From Kriegella aquimaris (GTDB lineage: Bacteria; Bacteroidota; Bacteroidia; Flavobacteriales; Flavobacteriaceae): a stretch of 64,000 nucleotides of DNA. The stretch covers positions 62,001-126,000 of the forward strand of contig NZ_FNGV01000012.1 in NCBI RefSeq assembly GCF_900103215.1, in the 5' to 3' direction. Numbering within the stretch: position 1 is the first letter of the stretch; each line of letters starts with the position of its first letter. Below, one piece after another: positions 18,009-26,296 of the stretch. A model generated the notes under the pieces. The model made no database searches, was not told the DNA's origin, and saw only the letters and a program-made list of their open reading frames with translations. The position numbers and the translations under genes are program-made.

Positions 18009-18056
18009 ATCAAAATATTAACCTATATTTGAATTCAGATGAATATTAATCAACGC

Positions 18057-18075
18057 ATACGATTCCGAATACGAT
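18057..18075 (+). other. Putative integrase arm sites, right end of element 1
   Basis: ATACGAT at 18057-18063 and 18069-18075, a direct pair with 12-bp period, 68 bp before the att core. The right end of element 2 has the same geometry with a different motif (GTACACG, 70 bp before its core). The ATACGA motif recurs just inside the element 3 remnant. Confidence 0.6.
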
Positions 18076-18124
18076 TTAGTTAAAAAATAGGGGGAAATAG
18101 GCCATTTTGAGTCATATTTTCAAA

Positions 18125-18169
18125 CTCATAACCCGAAGGTCGCTGGTTCGAGTCCAGTCCCCGCTACTA
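18125..18169 (+). other. att site: 3' part of a CAT-anticodon tRNA
   Basis: The 45 bp run from the anticodon loop (CTCATAA) through the variable loop and T arm (GCTGG-TTCGAGT-CCAGT) to the acceptor strand CCCCGCT and discriminator A. The 5' half of the tRNA is absent, so this is a recombination scar and not a functional tRNA gene. An identical copy lies at 60838-60882. The parent gene would be tRNA-Met or the CAT-type tRNA-Ile. Confidence 0.88.
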
Positions 18170-18190
18170 GGCCAAAGGCTAATTAATTCA

Positions 18191-18220
18191 ACGGTTTGTG
18201 TTCCCACAGACCGTTTTTTT
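18191..18220 (+). terminator. Intrinsic terminator carried with the att site
   Basis: A 10-bp stem ACGGTTTGTG/CACAGACCGT (one G-U pair) with a TTCC loop and seven T. It follows the tRNA fragment by about 20 bp, as a tRNA terminator would. The same ACGG stem design recurs after the second att copy (60904-60933). Confidence 0.85.
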
Positions 18221-18250
18221 ATGCCCGCTATTTCCGTACTTTTACAGAAC

Positions 18251-18269
18251 GTACACGAAAACGTACACG
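18251..18269 (+). other. Putative integrase arm sites, left end of element 2
   Basis: GTACACG at 18251-18257 and 18263-18269, a direct pair with 12-bp period, 126 bp from the start of the att core and just before the integrase ATG. The same pair lies at 60768-60786 near the other end. Binding here could also repress the integrase gene. Confidence 0.65.
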
Positions 18270-18277
18270 TTTTTTCA

Positions 18278-19681
18278 ATGAAATTGAACTATTCCGAACC
18301 CAAAATCTATACCGGTGGAGTCGATGTCGACAACTGGTCGAAGCTATCGAAAAAGGAACGGACCGAGGCACTGCAAAAGGATTGGTACGTCTATTTTTCC
18401 TTTAGGGATTCCGAAACGGGAAAACTTAAACGACTTCCTAATATCAAGGCAGGTGCCAATCGGTACAAGACCAAGACCAAACGATTACAGTTCCTGAAGA
18501 CCCTACAGCGCAACCTGCTCCTATTGCTCGAGTACGGGTTCGACCCTTATAAGGACAACTCGGAACTGGAGGCCAAATTTTTTGGTAAAACAGTTAAACA
18601 AGAGGAAACAAAAATTCAGGATCCAGAAACCGTTATTACCCAAGAACCGGAACCACGACCAGTCGTAAAAGAAAAGCCCTCTCCCCTGCCCCAGGCCGCA
18701 CCCTCTGAAACGGGTGTCGGGACACCCCAAACACCCGTGCAGGGCGAAGAAGCTGAACAGGAGGAAAAAGTTTCGGTCAAGGAAGCTTTCGAGATCGGGC
18801 TACGTATCAAAAAAAGCATCCTTAACGAGAATTCCTATCCGAAATACAAGAGCCATATCCTAAAGTTCCAACGTTGGCTGGAAGAAAATATGGATGACAC
18901 CTCCGATATCACCAAGATCGATAAAAAGACCGTTATCCAATACCTGAACGCCATTCTCGAAAAAACAAGTCCGCGCAACCGCAATAATGCCCGTGGCGCG
19001 TTGAGCTCGTTCTTTACCACCTTGGAGGACAACGAACAGATTACGGAAAACTTTATCCTGAAAATAAACGTGCTGAAATCCGTTCCAGAACGGAACAAAA
19101 CGTATAGACCCAAACAGGTCGAGGAAATCGATCTGTATTTGAAGAAGAACGACCCGGTGCTCCGCCTGTTCATACAGTTCATTTCCTATAATTTTTTACG
19201 GCCCATCGAGGTATGTCGACTAAAAGTAGGCGACCTCGATATAGAAGACGGTAAATTATATGTACGCGCCAAGAACAAAGCGGTCAAAATAAAGATCATC
19301 CCCGAGATCCTATTGGACGAACTGCCCGACCTGTCGAAAATGGACCGGGAACATTCCCTCTTCACCCCTGAAAGAATCGGGGGCGTTTGGGACACCGCCG
19401 AAATGAACAAGCGTACCTATTTTACAAGTCGGTTCAAAGAGGTCAAAGAGCACTTTGGACTTGGGAAGGATTACGGGCTCTATAGTTTCAGGCATACTTA
19501 TATCACCAAGCTCTATCGTGAAATGGAAAAGACCATGACTCCCCTAGAGGTAAAGAGCAATTTGATGCTCATCACTGGCCATACGACACAGACGGCACTC
19601 GAAAAATATTTAAGGGACATCGATGCGGTGCTGCCCCAGGATTATTCCGCACTTTTTAGATCGAGGGAAGTCGACAACTAA
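18278..19681 (+). CDS. int: Tyrosine recombinase, integrase of element 2
   Basis: 467 aa from the ATG at 18278 (MKLNYSEPKIYTGG). Longer starts would run translation through the terminator and tRNA scar. N-terminal arm-binding-type region (residues 1-90), a charged proline-rich linker (about 105-160), a SAM-like core-binding domain (SVKEAFEIGLRIKK, then YKSHILKFQRWLEEN), and a catalytic domain with Arg in LRPIEVCRL near 307, SFRHTYITK near 404, TGH near 427 and the nucleophile Tyr in ALEKYL near 443. It should insert and excise the element at the tRNA 3' end. The broken integrase at 60934 is a relative. Confidence 0.92.
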   Translation: MKLNYSEPKIYTGGVDVDNWSKLSKKERTEALQKDWYVYFSFRDSETGKLKRLPNIKAGANRYKTKTKRLQFLKTLQRNLLLLLEYGFDPYKDNSELEAKFFGKTVKQEETKIQDPETVITQEPEPRPVVKEKPSPLPQAAPSETGVGTPQTPVQGEEAEQEEKVSVKEAFEIGLRIKKSILNENSYPKYKSHILKFQRWLEENMDDTSDITKIDKKTVIQYLNAILEKTSPRNRNNARGALSSFFTTLEDNEQITENFILKINVLKSVPERNKTYRPKQVEEIDLYLKKNDPVLRLFIQFISYNFLRPIEVCRLKVGDLDIEDGKLYVRAKNKAVKIKIIPEILLDELPDLSKMDREHSLFTPERIGGVWDTAEMNKRTYFTSRFKEVKEHFGLGKDYGLYSFRHTYITKLYREMEKTMTPLEVKSNLMLITGHTTQTALEKYLRDIDAVLPQDYSALFRSREVDN

Positions 19682-19702
19682 ACAACTATATTTAAAACTC
19701 GT

Positions 19703-20497
19703 ATGGATTATTTCGGACTTTTGGCAAAAACGGACCTCCTTTCACTTTCGCAGGAAGAACGTATCGCTTTTTATGTAGCCAAGGGGCTCTACCATTCGAC
19801 AGATGTGATATCCATACCGTTGGACGGCACCCCCATCGCCATCACCAAAGCCAACAGCAGAAAGGTAACTGAGCCCCGTAAAGAACTTATGGATGCATTC
19901 TATAACTTCATTGTCTCGAACTATGCGGATCTGATCACCAATATGTTCATCGATTTCTTCTATAATTATAACAGGCAAACGACCCTTTTGGAACCAATGG
20001 AGGTCAAAAAGGTCGCCCGCGGCCATTACCTGTATATTGCGGAAAAAATACTTCAGGACCGTATCGATATGATCCGGATGCACAAAGGCCCGAACGGACG
20101 CCAACGGGTAAGCAATACTGAAAAGATGGAGCTCTTGGAAATACGACGTGACGTACTGCCCCAAAATTTGATCGTGAATTTCCCCGAAGGGCTGGCCCGT
20201 TTCCTTATGGGCGACAACCGCTTTTTCGCCAATGCCCTTCTTTTGGCGGTTCCGATACTGGACGAGATCGTTACTTTCGAGGCGTATCTAAAGGTCTTGC
20301 TCAACCTCAACGACGAATTCGGGTTCGAAAGGAACCGGGATATCGATACCGAGGCTACCAAAACACCCGAAGCGGATCCTGTTAAAAAGGAAACGGTGAA
20401 TCCCAAACAAAAATCCGACAAGAAAAAAAGACCGGTATTGACCGATGCCGAAGCCATTCGATATCTAATCGACAACGTCTTTAAAAGAGCAACTTAA
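19703..20497 (+). CDS. Unknown element protein with IRYLIDN tail
   Basis: 264 aa, no known domain, 21 bp after the integrase and probably cotranscribed. The middle (ARFLMGDNRFF, then VPILDEIVTFEAYLKVLLNL) is homologous to the partial protein at the left edge of the window. The lysine-rich linker and final AEAIRYLIDNVF resemble the 59-aa protein at 2263-2442. The iteron-like array begins 3 bp after the stop codon. Conservation of int followed by this gene in two elements suggests a function in element maintenance, excision or copy control, but this is inference. Confidence 0.75.
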   Translation: MDYFGLLAKTDLLSLSQEERIAFYVAKGLYHSTDVISIPLDGTPIAITKANSRKVTEPRKELMDAFYNFIVSNYADLITNMFIDFFYNYNRQTTLLEPMEVKKVARGHYLYIAEKILQDRIDMIRMHKGPNGRQRVSNTEKMELLEIRRDVLPQNLIVNFPEGLARFLMGDNRFFANALLLAVPILDEIVTFEAYLKVLLNLNDEFGFERNRDIDTEATKTPEADPVKKETVNPKQKSDKKKRPVLTDAEAIRYLIDNVFKRAT

Positions 20498-20500
20498 AAT

Positions 20501-21470
20501 CTGTAAATAATTCAGATAGGGTATGCGAAAAACCGATAGGGTATAGCATAGGGTATGGATAGGGTATGGATAGGCTATAAAATAGGGTACGGATAGGGTA
20601 TGATAATTTTATATTACTCAAAATCAATACTATACATGATTTACAAATAGGGTATGATCATACCCTATTCACATAATTAGGGTGCACTAGGGTGTCGTAG
20701 CACCCGAATCAGGTTTTGAGGTTGAGTTGTCAAAAACGTTTTTATAAAACATCGAAGGATATCTGTAAATAATTCAGTTAGGGTATGCGAAAAACCGATA
20801 GGTTAACCATAGGGTACGGATAGGGTATGGAATAGGGTGCACTAGGGTGCCGTAACACCCGAATCCTGTCTTGATGTTGACTTGTCAAAACCGGTGTTAT
20901 AAAACAATGCAGGATATCTGTAAATAATTCAGATAGGGTATGTGAAAAAACGATCGGGTATTTGATAGGGTATGGAAAGGGTACGGCATAGGGTACGGCA
21001 TAGGGTACGGATAGGGTATAATAATTTTATATTGCTGATTATCAACGCTATACATGATTTAAAAATAGGGTATGGTCATACCCTATTGATGTAATTAGGG
21101 TGCAACAGGGTGTCGTAACACCCGAATCCTGTCTTGATGTTGACTTGTCAAAACCGGTGTTATAAAACAACGCAGGATATCTGTAAATAATTCAGATAGG
21201 GTATGCGAAAAAACGATAGGGTATCCATAGGGTATGGCATAGGGTACGGATAGGGTATAGAATAGGGTATGATAATTTTATGTTACTGATTACCAATACC
21301 ATATATAGTTAACAAATAGGGTATGATCATACCTTATTCGTATAATTAGGGTGCACTAGGATGTCGTAACACCCGAATCCTGCCTTGATGTTGACTTATC
21401 AAAACCGTTTTATAAAACACCGAAGGATATCTGCAAATAATTAAGATAGGGTATGGATAGGGTAAAATTA
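20501..21470 (+). repeat. Iteron-like long repeat array
   Basis: Five repeats begin with CTGTAAATAATTCAG or a close variant at 20501, 20763, 20918, 21181 and 21431 (spacing 262, 155, 263, 250 bp). Each has a variable run of ATAGGGTA(T/C)GG units. Three contain a 24-bp palindrome around AATAGGGTATGA (20646-20669 perfect; 21064-21087 and 21315-21338 nearly so). Each complete unit also contains a GGGTGT-CGTA-ACACCC type hairpin. There are no long reading frames. Dense short iterations, palindromes and hairpins next to a maintenance-type gene suggest a replication origin, a partition site or a transfer origin. Confidence 0.85.
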
Positions 21471-22140
21471 TTTTGTACATATTAATATCAACCATTTACA
21501 AAGTAAAAGCTTTGTGCAAAGTATTAACCTAACCGAAAACAAGTTACTTCAATATCTGATATAGTCGCAAATGAAGATTGATAAGAACAGAAATCCATAT
21601 ACAGTTCTGAAGAAAAATTTCCAATACCCTATCTGTGCCGTTTTAATTTAGGAGAAACAGCAAACATGAATCGAGAATCTTTGTATTGTTTGCCATAGAA
21701 TAAAAAATCCCATAAATTTTTAGGATTACACAAATCCGTATTGTACTCACATTGCTTTTTTAGTAATTTGTTAAAATACCCCGTGACATTTTATTGGAAA
21801 TCGATATATTTAGAGGTTCAAGCTACTAACCAGTAACAACAAGTGAACAAATCATCGTAAAACAAACTGGCATCTTTTATTTGGCCCATTGTAGACGATT
21901 GCCGAAAAGACCTTTACATATATGCAAAAAGATTGAGGTCTTTAAATTCGTTCATTTATCGAAGCTTAGATTGGCATTTGGAGGCCACTCAAGAAGTTGC
22001 ACTTTAAGGGAACGAAGCAAATGAATTTTAAATAAAACAAATAACATTGGAAACCGATGAATCGAATTAAGTAAATACTTATTGAAATTGCCAAAGTTTT
22101 AAGGTTTGTTCACAAGCACCAATTACACCAACATAGAATA
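21471..22140. other. Non-coding gap before the defence locus
   Basis: 670 bp of AT-rich sequence with no convincing gene. It includes two short inverted repeats (ACAAAG/CTTTGT near 21500; GCAAAC/GTTTGC near 21660-21693) of doubtful meaning. The promoter of hsdM at 22141 presumably lies in its last part, but no clear Bacteroidota -33/-7 pair can be fixed by eye. Confidence 0.5.
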
Positions 22141-23622
22141 ATGACCAAAGATAAAATCACTCTCTCCCAATTAGAACAATATTTATCAAAAGCCGCATGG
22201 ATATTAAAAGGACCTGTAGACGCTTCAGATTTTAAGGTATACATTTTTCCATTATTGTTCTTTAAGCGGCTATCTGATGTTTATGATGAAGAATACCGCA
22301 TTGCTCTTGAAGAATCTGATGGAGATACAGAGTACGCTAATTTACCGGAATTCCATCGTTTTGTAATTCCTGAAGGGTGCCATTGGAAAGATGTTCGGGA
22401 AACTACCACCAACGTCGGACTTGCCATTGAAAAGGCATTACGAGGCATTGAGCAAGCCAATCAGGAGTTTCTATATGGCATTTTTGGCGATGCGCAATGG
22501 AGTAACAAAAACAAACTTTCTGATCGTTTGTTGATAGACCTTATTGAGCATTTCTCTCAATACGACTTATGGAATAGCAATGTGGATTCCGATTTACTGG
22601 GTACCTCTTATGAATACCTGATAAAGCACTTTGCCGATCTTACCAACAAAAAAGCAGGTGAATTTTATACACCGCGATCGGTGGTCCATTTACTAGGTTT
22701 GATCCTAGACCCACATGAGGGCGAAACCATTTATGACCCTGCATGTGGAACGGGCGGGATGCTTTTGGAATGTGTAGACCATCTTAAACATAACAACGAA
22801 GACTACCGAACATTAAAACTTTTTGGGCAGGAAAAAAACCTCACTTCAAGTTCCATTGCCCGAATGAACATGTTCTTGCATGGAATTGAGGATTTTCAAA
22901 TAGTTCGTGGCGACACCCTTCGTAACCCTGCCTTTTTCGAAGTAGATGGTTTAAAAACGTTTGATTGTGTCATTGCAAATCCGCCGTTTTCATTGAAGGA
23001 ATGGGGAGCAGAAAATTGGGCCAATGATCCTTACGGAAGAAACATCGCCGGCGTACCCCCCAAAGGGAATGGAGATATGGCCTGGGTACAGCACATGATC
23101 AAGTCTATGAACAGTACCGGTCGTATGACCGTGGTGTTGCCTCATGGAGCTCTGTTTAGAAAAGGAGCAGAAGGCAAAATTAGAAAAGCATTATTGGAGC
23201 AAGATATGTTGGAGGCGGTTATTGGCCTAGGACCAAATATTTTTTATGGCACCCAATTGGCGGCCTGTGTAATGGTTTTCAAACAGGCTAAAGAAACAGA
23301 GAAGAAAGGCAAAGTTATTTTTATTGATGCTTCCGAACAAGTGCGTGTAGGACGTGCACAAAATTTTTTGGAGCCGGAGCATGTAACCCAAATTTTTGAA
23401 TGGTTCAAAACATATAAAGATGTTGAGAATTATGTAAAAGTAGCTACCAAAGAAGACTTACTCCAAAATGATTACAATCTAAATATCCCACTATATGTAG
23501 AAAAAATTATAGAGGACAATTTGCCGTCTGTAGATGAAGCTTTAGCTGATTTAAAAAAGGCCTGGAACAGAAGTTTAGTAGCAGAAGAAAAGTTCAAAAC
23601 AATATTAAACGAATTTTTATAA
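22141..23622 (+). CDS. hsdM: Type I methyltransferase subunit, first of two HsdM
   Basis: 493 aa, normal length. Helical N-terminus (QLEQYLSKAAWILKGPVDAS), KKAGEFYTPRSVVHLLG near 178, motif I DPACGTGG near 198, and catalytic NPPF near 279. It is a clear paralogue of the HsdM at 26293 but distinct along its whole length (NPPF against NPPY; FYTPRSVVHLL against FYTNRTVVKLM). No hsdS follows directly. A DUF262/DUF1524 gene starts 3 bp after the stop. It may share the single HsdS at 27759 with the second HsdM, or serve as a modification partner of the DUF262 protein. Confidence 0.9.
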   Translation: MTKDKITLSQLEQYLSKAAWILKGPVDASDFKVYIFPLLFFKRLSDVYDEEYRIALEESDGDTEYANLPEFHRFVIPEGCHWKDVRETTTNVGLAIEKALRGIEQANQEFLYGIFGDAQWSNKNKLSDRLLIDLIEHFSQYDLWNSNVDSDLLGTSYEYLIKHFADLTNKKAGEFYTPRSVVHLLGLILDPHEGETIYDPACGTGGMLLECVDHLKHNNEDYRTLKLFGQEKNLTSSSIARMNMFLHGIEDFQIVRGDTLRNPAFFEVDGLKTFDCVIANPPFSLKEWGAENWANDPYGRNIAGVPPKGNGDMAWVQHMIKSMNSTGRMTVVLPHGALFRKGAEGKIRKALLEQDMLEAVIGLGPNIFYGTQLAACVMVFKQAKETEKKGKVIFIDASEQVRVGRAQNFLEPEHVTQIFEWFKTYKDVENYVKVATKEDLLQNDYNLNIPLYVEKIIEDNLPSVDEALADLKKAWNRSLVAEEKFKTILNEFL

Positions 23623-23625
23623 AAT

Positions 23626-25509
23626 ATGAATTCAAGAAAAATGCCTTCTAGCAATGCCCAAGATAGACCAATCTCTGTTTGGTTTCAAAAAATTGAAAAT
23701 GGTGAAATTAAGTTACCAAGATTTCAACGTCATCAAGCTTGGGACAGAAGACGGATAGCCAGTCTATTAGATACAGTAGTGCAAAATTTACCTTTGGGAG
23801 TAACTTTATTACTTAATGTGGACAAGGAGCAATTTATCTCTAGATACCTTGTTACAGCACCTCAAACAGGAGCAAGAGTAACAGAACATTTATTGGACGG
23901 ACAACAAAGGTTAACCGCGTTATGGAGAGCTTTACACAATAATTATAAAAGTGAAACCTTTTTTATTTATTTGAGCGACTACGATGACACATTGGAGGAA
24001 GGTGATGATTGTTATGAAGATTATACAGTGTTCTACCTAGGTAGATGGATTGATAAAAAGGAAAGATTAAAACCATTATGGGTAGATATACCTAACGAAA
24101 CATTGTCTCGCGGCTACATTCCCATGAATTTATTTAGGCCTGGAGATATTGCAGAAGAATATGAGAGTTGGGTCGAAAAGGCTATGTTACAGTATAAACC
24201 AATGAATTCGGAAGATGATTATGAGAGTTTGTTAATGGATTGGATGACCGGCAAGCAAAAACTTCTTAATATCATTAGAGATGTACGTGAAACAATTGCC
24301 CATTTTAATTTACCCTATTTAGCTCTTCCATCAGCAACCTCAAAAGACACAGCTTTACAAGTATTCATAAATATGAATACAAACAGCAAACCTTTATCAC
24401 AGTACGACATTATTAGAGCTGAGATTGAGGGAGTAAAAGGAGTTTCACTTGATGACTATCAAAATAATCTAAACTCTAAGCATACAAATATTCAACATTA
24501 TTTTGAACTCCCTTTTTTAATACTTGCAACCTCGGCTTTAATTCAAGAAAAATTACCAAACCAGCGGGGAATGTGGGATATGGAGAAAGATACTATGATT
24601 GCCAATTGGGATTCGATGGCAGATGGATTATCCAAAATGGCTAACTTCTTAGAAAGTCAAGGTATATATGATAAAAAAAGATTGCCCACCAATGCCGTCT
24701 TAGCGGTTATTGCTGCTCTTTACACCCATATTCCAGAAATTCTTGATGCACGGGGACAAGCGGAAATTCTTCTAAGAAAATATCTATGGTCCAGTTTCTT
24801 TACAAATCGTTATGAAAATTCTGCCGCCACACATGCTTATAACGATTTTGTAGCTCTAAAAAACCAGATAAAAAAATCGAAAGAGATTGTGATTTTATCC
24901 AAAGAAAGTGATGTTCCAGTTTTAAATAGAAATAAATATCCATTGTCAACCTTAGAAGAATTAATGCAAGTTGGTTGGCCCAACCGAGAAAATATTAGAG
25001 CTAGAGGGATTATGGCAATTTTCAATAAGTTAGGAGCAATAGACTTTGCAGATGGCTCACAAATCAACAGACAGCAGCTTATAGACAACAAAAGACATTA
25101 TCATCATGTGTTTCCTCGAGATATTCTGAAAAAGGCTGATATAGAAACGGATCTTGCTTTAAATTGTGCTCTAATCACAGACAAAACAAATCTTAACATA
25201 AGCAATAAGGAGCCTTTTACTTACTTGAAGGATCGGTATGATTGGACAAGTGAGGACATTGTTAATACCCGTTTAAAATCACATCTTATTCCAATTGAAG
25301 AATTAAAAAATGGTGGATACGAAAACTTAACTTCTGAAATGAAAAAAGAGAAGATCAAAGCAGATTTTAACGCTTTCATTAAAAAACGTGGACAATTTGT
25401 AATTGCGGCTATAGAACAACTAACGAAAGGCAATGACATTAGTGCCAACGATATAATTAACTCAGTTTTGAAAACCATAGAGACTAAAACAAAAAATGAG
25501 TTTGTTTAA
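23626..25509 (+). CDS. DUF262/DUF1524 protein, single-chain GmrSD-like
   Basis: 627 aa. N-terminal DUF262 (ParB-like) domain: ENGEIKLPRFQRHQAWDRRR near 20-40 and the hallmark DGQQRLTALWR near 90. C-terminal DUF1524 His-Me/HNH-type domain: HHVFPRDIL near 492 and a downstream LITDKTNLNISNKEP segment supplying the Asn. The GmrS and GmrD domains in one chain define type IV enzymes that cut glucosylated or otherwise modified phage DNA using nucleotides. Here the gene is tightly coupled to an HsdM (3-bp gap), which is unusual for a modification-dependent enzyme. Confidence 0.85.
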   Translation: MNSRKMPSSNAQDRPISVWFQKIENGEIKLPRFQRHQAWDRRRIASLLDTVVQNLPLGVTLLLNVDKEQFISRYLVTAPQTGARVTEHLLDGQQRLTALWRALHNNYKSETFFIYLSDYDDTLEEGDDCYEDYTVFYLGRWIDKKERLKPLWVDIPNETLSRGYIPMNLFRPGDIAEEYESWVEKAMLQYKPMNSEDDYESLLMDWMTGKQKLLNIIRDVRETIAHFNLPYLALPSATSKDTALQVFINMNTNSKPLSQYDIIRAEIEGVKGVSLDDYQNNLNSKHTNIQHYFELPFLILATSALIQEKLPNQRGMWDMEKDTMIANWDSMADGLSKMANFLESQGIYDKKRLPTNAVLAVIAALYTHIPEILDARGQAEILLRKYLWSSFFTNRYENSAATHAYNDFVALKNQIKKSKEIVILSKESDVPVLNRNKYPLSTLEELMQVGWPNRENIRARGIMAIFNKLGAIDFADGSQINRQQLIDNKRHYHHVFPRDILKKADIETDLALNCALITDKTNLNISNKEPFTYLKDRYDWTSEDIVNTRLKSHLIPIEELKNGGYENLTSEMKKEKIKADFNAFIKKRGQFVIAAIEQLTKGNDISANDIINSVLKTIETKTKNEFV

Positions 25510-25669
25510 ATCTTAAATATAGCAATATGTCATTAATACCTATTGCCCTGGTGTTAAAACTGGGATGTAGAATAATTCTGTCAATTTGATATGGTTTCCT
25601 CCGTAAATAGTGCACTGACAATATTTGTAAAACTAATGAGCGTATTAATAATTAAGAAGAGTTTCTCAG

Positions 25670-26296
25670 ATGACCGAAATAGATTTTATCGATAAAGTGA
25701 AGTGCATTTCAAAAGATTCTAAAAATCTAATTTATAATGATGGTGGTTATACCATTCAGAGAGGAATGGCCCATTCGATATCGGGACATGTGGAGGATTT
25801 ATTTGCCTTATACGTTGCAAAAAAAATAAATAGTACCGAGCTCACTTATTATGTTGACAAGGTTATTTCTTTTAGAGAAATGGACGGATCCAAGGCCATT
25901 TCTTTTAAGCCAGATTTAATGATAGTCAATAATGAAAATGTTATGACCCATTATTTTGATTTGAAAACAGACCTAGGTTGGAACCGTTATTTAAAAGATT
26001 ACGTGACCAAGAAACATAATTTTATTGAGAAACTGAAGCAAAGAAATAAAGCTTGGATAAACCTAAAAAATCAAAAAGCAAGGGACGTGGTTGTTTCCGA
26101 TACTTTAAAATATCATATGGTCGTAGTCTATGGCGGCAACATTAATGCTAAGACTATGCAAGAAAACAACCAAATAGTTATGGCGTTAGACAATGTTAAA
26201 TTAGATGTTCTTTATCATGATATAGAAGGTAAAGGTTTTGAAGTAGACCACACATCATTTAAAAACATTCACACCTCCATTATAGAGACAATATGA
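25670..26296 (+). CDS. Putative PD-(D/E)XK nuclease-like protein
   Basis: 208 aa, not assigned to a named family. An acidic helix (SGHVEDLFALYVAKKI, Glu near 41), then SFKPDLMIVNNE (Asp near 80) and a strand THYFDLKTDLGWN (D-x-K near 96) fit the order E, D, D/E-x-K of the restriction endonuclease fold. It overlaps the second hsdM by 4 bp, so it belongs to that operon. It could be an additional nuclease working with the type I complex. A catalytic role is inferred from motif order only. Confidence 0.5.
   Translation: MTEIDFIDKVKCISKDSKNLIYNDGGYTIQRGMAHSISGHVEDLFALYVAKKINSTELTYYVDKVISFREMDGSKAISFKPDLMIVNNENVMTHYFDLKTDLGWNRYLKDYVTKKHNFIEKLKQRNKAWINLKNQKARDVVVSDTLKYHMVVVYGGNINAKTMQENNQIVMALDNVKLDVLYHDIEGKGFEVDHTSFKNIHTSIIETI

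Larger units (their letters stand above)
1..18169. mobile_element. Integrative element 1, right part
   Basis: The window opens inside this element. Its first visible gene is a homologue of the gene that follows the integrase in element 2 (19703-20497), so its own integrase and left att site probably lie just outside. It contains a replication/maintenance-like block, an SRAP gene, a type I restriction-modification operon and a repeat-rich right end, and stops at the tRNA-derived att copy at 18125-18169. The boundary is inferred from that att repeat and from the paired ATACGAT repeats 68 bp before it. Conjugation genes are not visible, so it may be mobilised in trans or transfer passively. Confidence 0.7.

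Noticed and set aside
18125-18169. A tRNA-Met gene at either att copy
   Set aside because: Only the 3' part from the anticodon loop is present; the D arm and the 5' acceptor strand are missing and the anticodon stem cannot pair.
18107-18277. Long upstream extension of the integrase frame
   Set aside because: It would translate the tRNA scar (RSLVRVQSPL) and the terminator hairpin; the ATG at 18278 fits the homologous arm-binding start.
20501-21470. CRISPR array
   Set aside because: Repeat spacing is about 260 bp, spacers are themselves repeated, and no cas genes are near.
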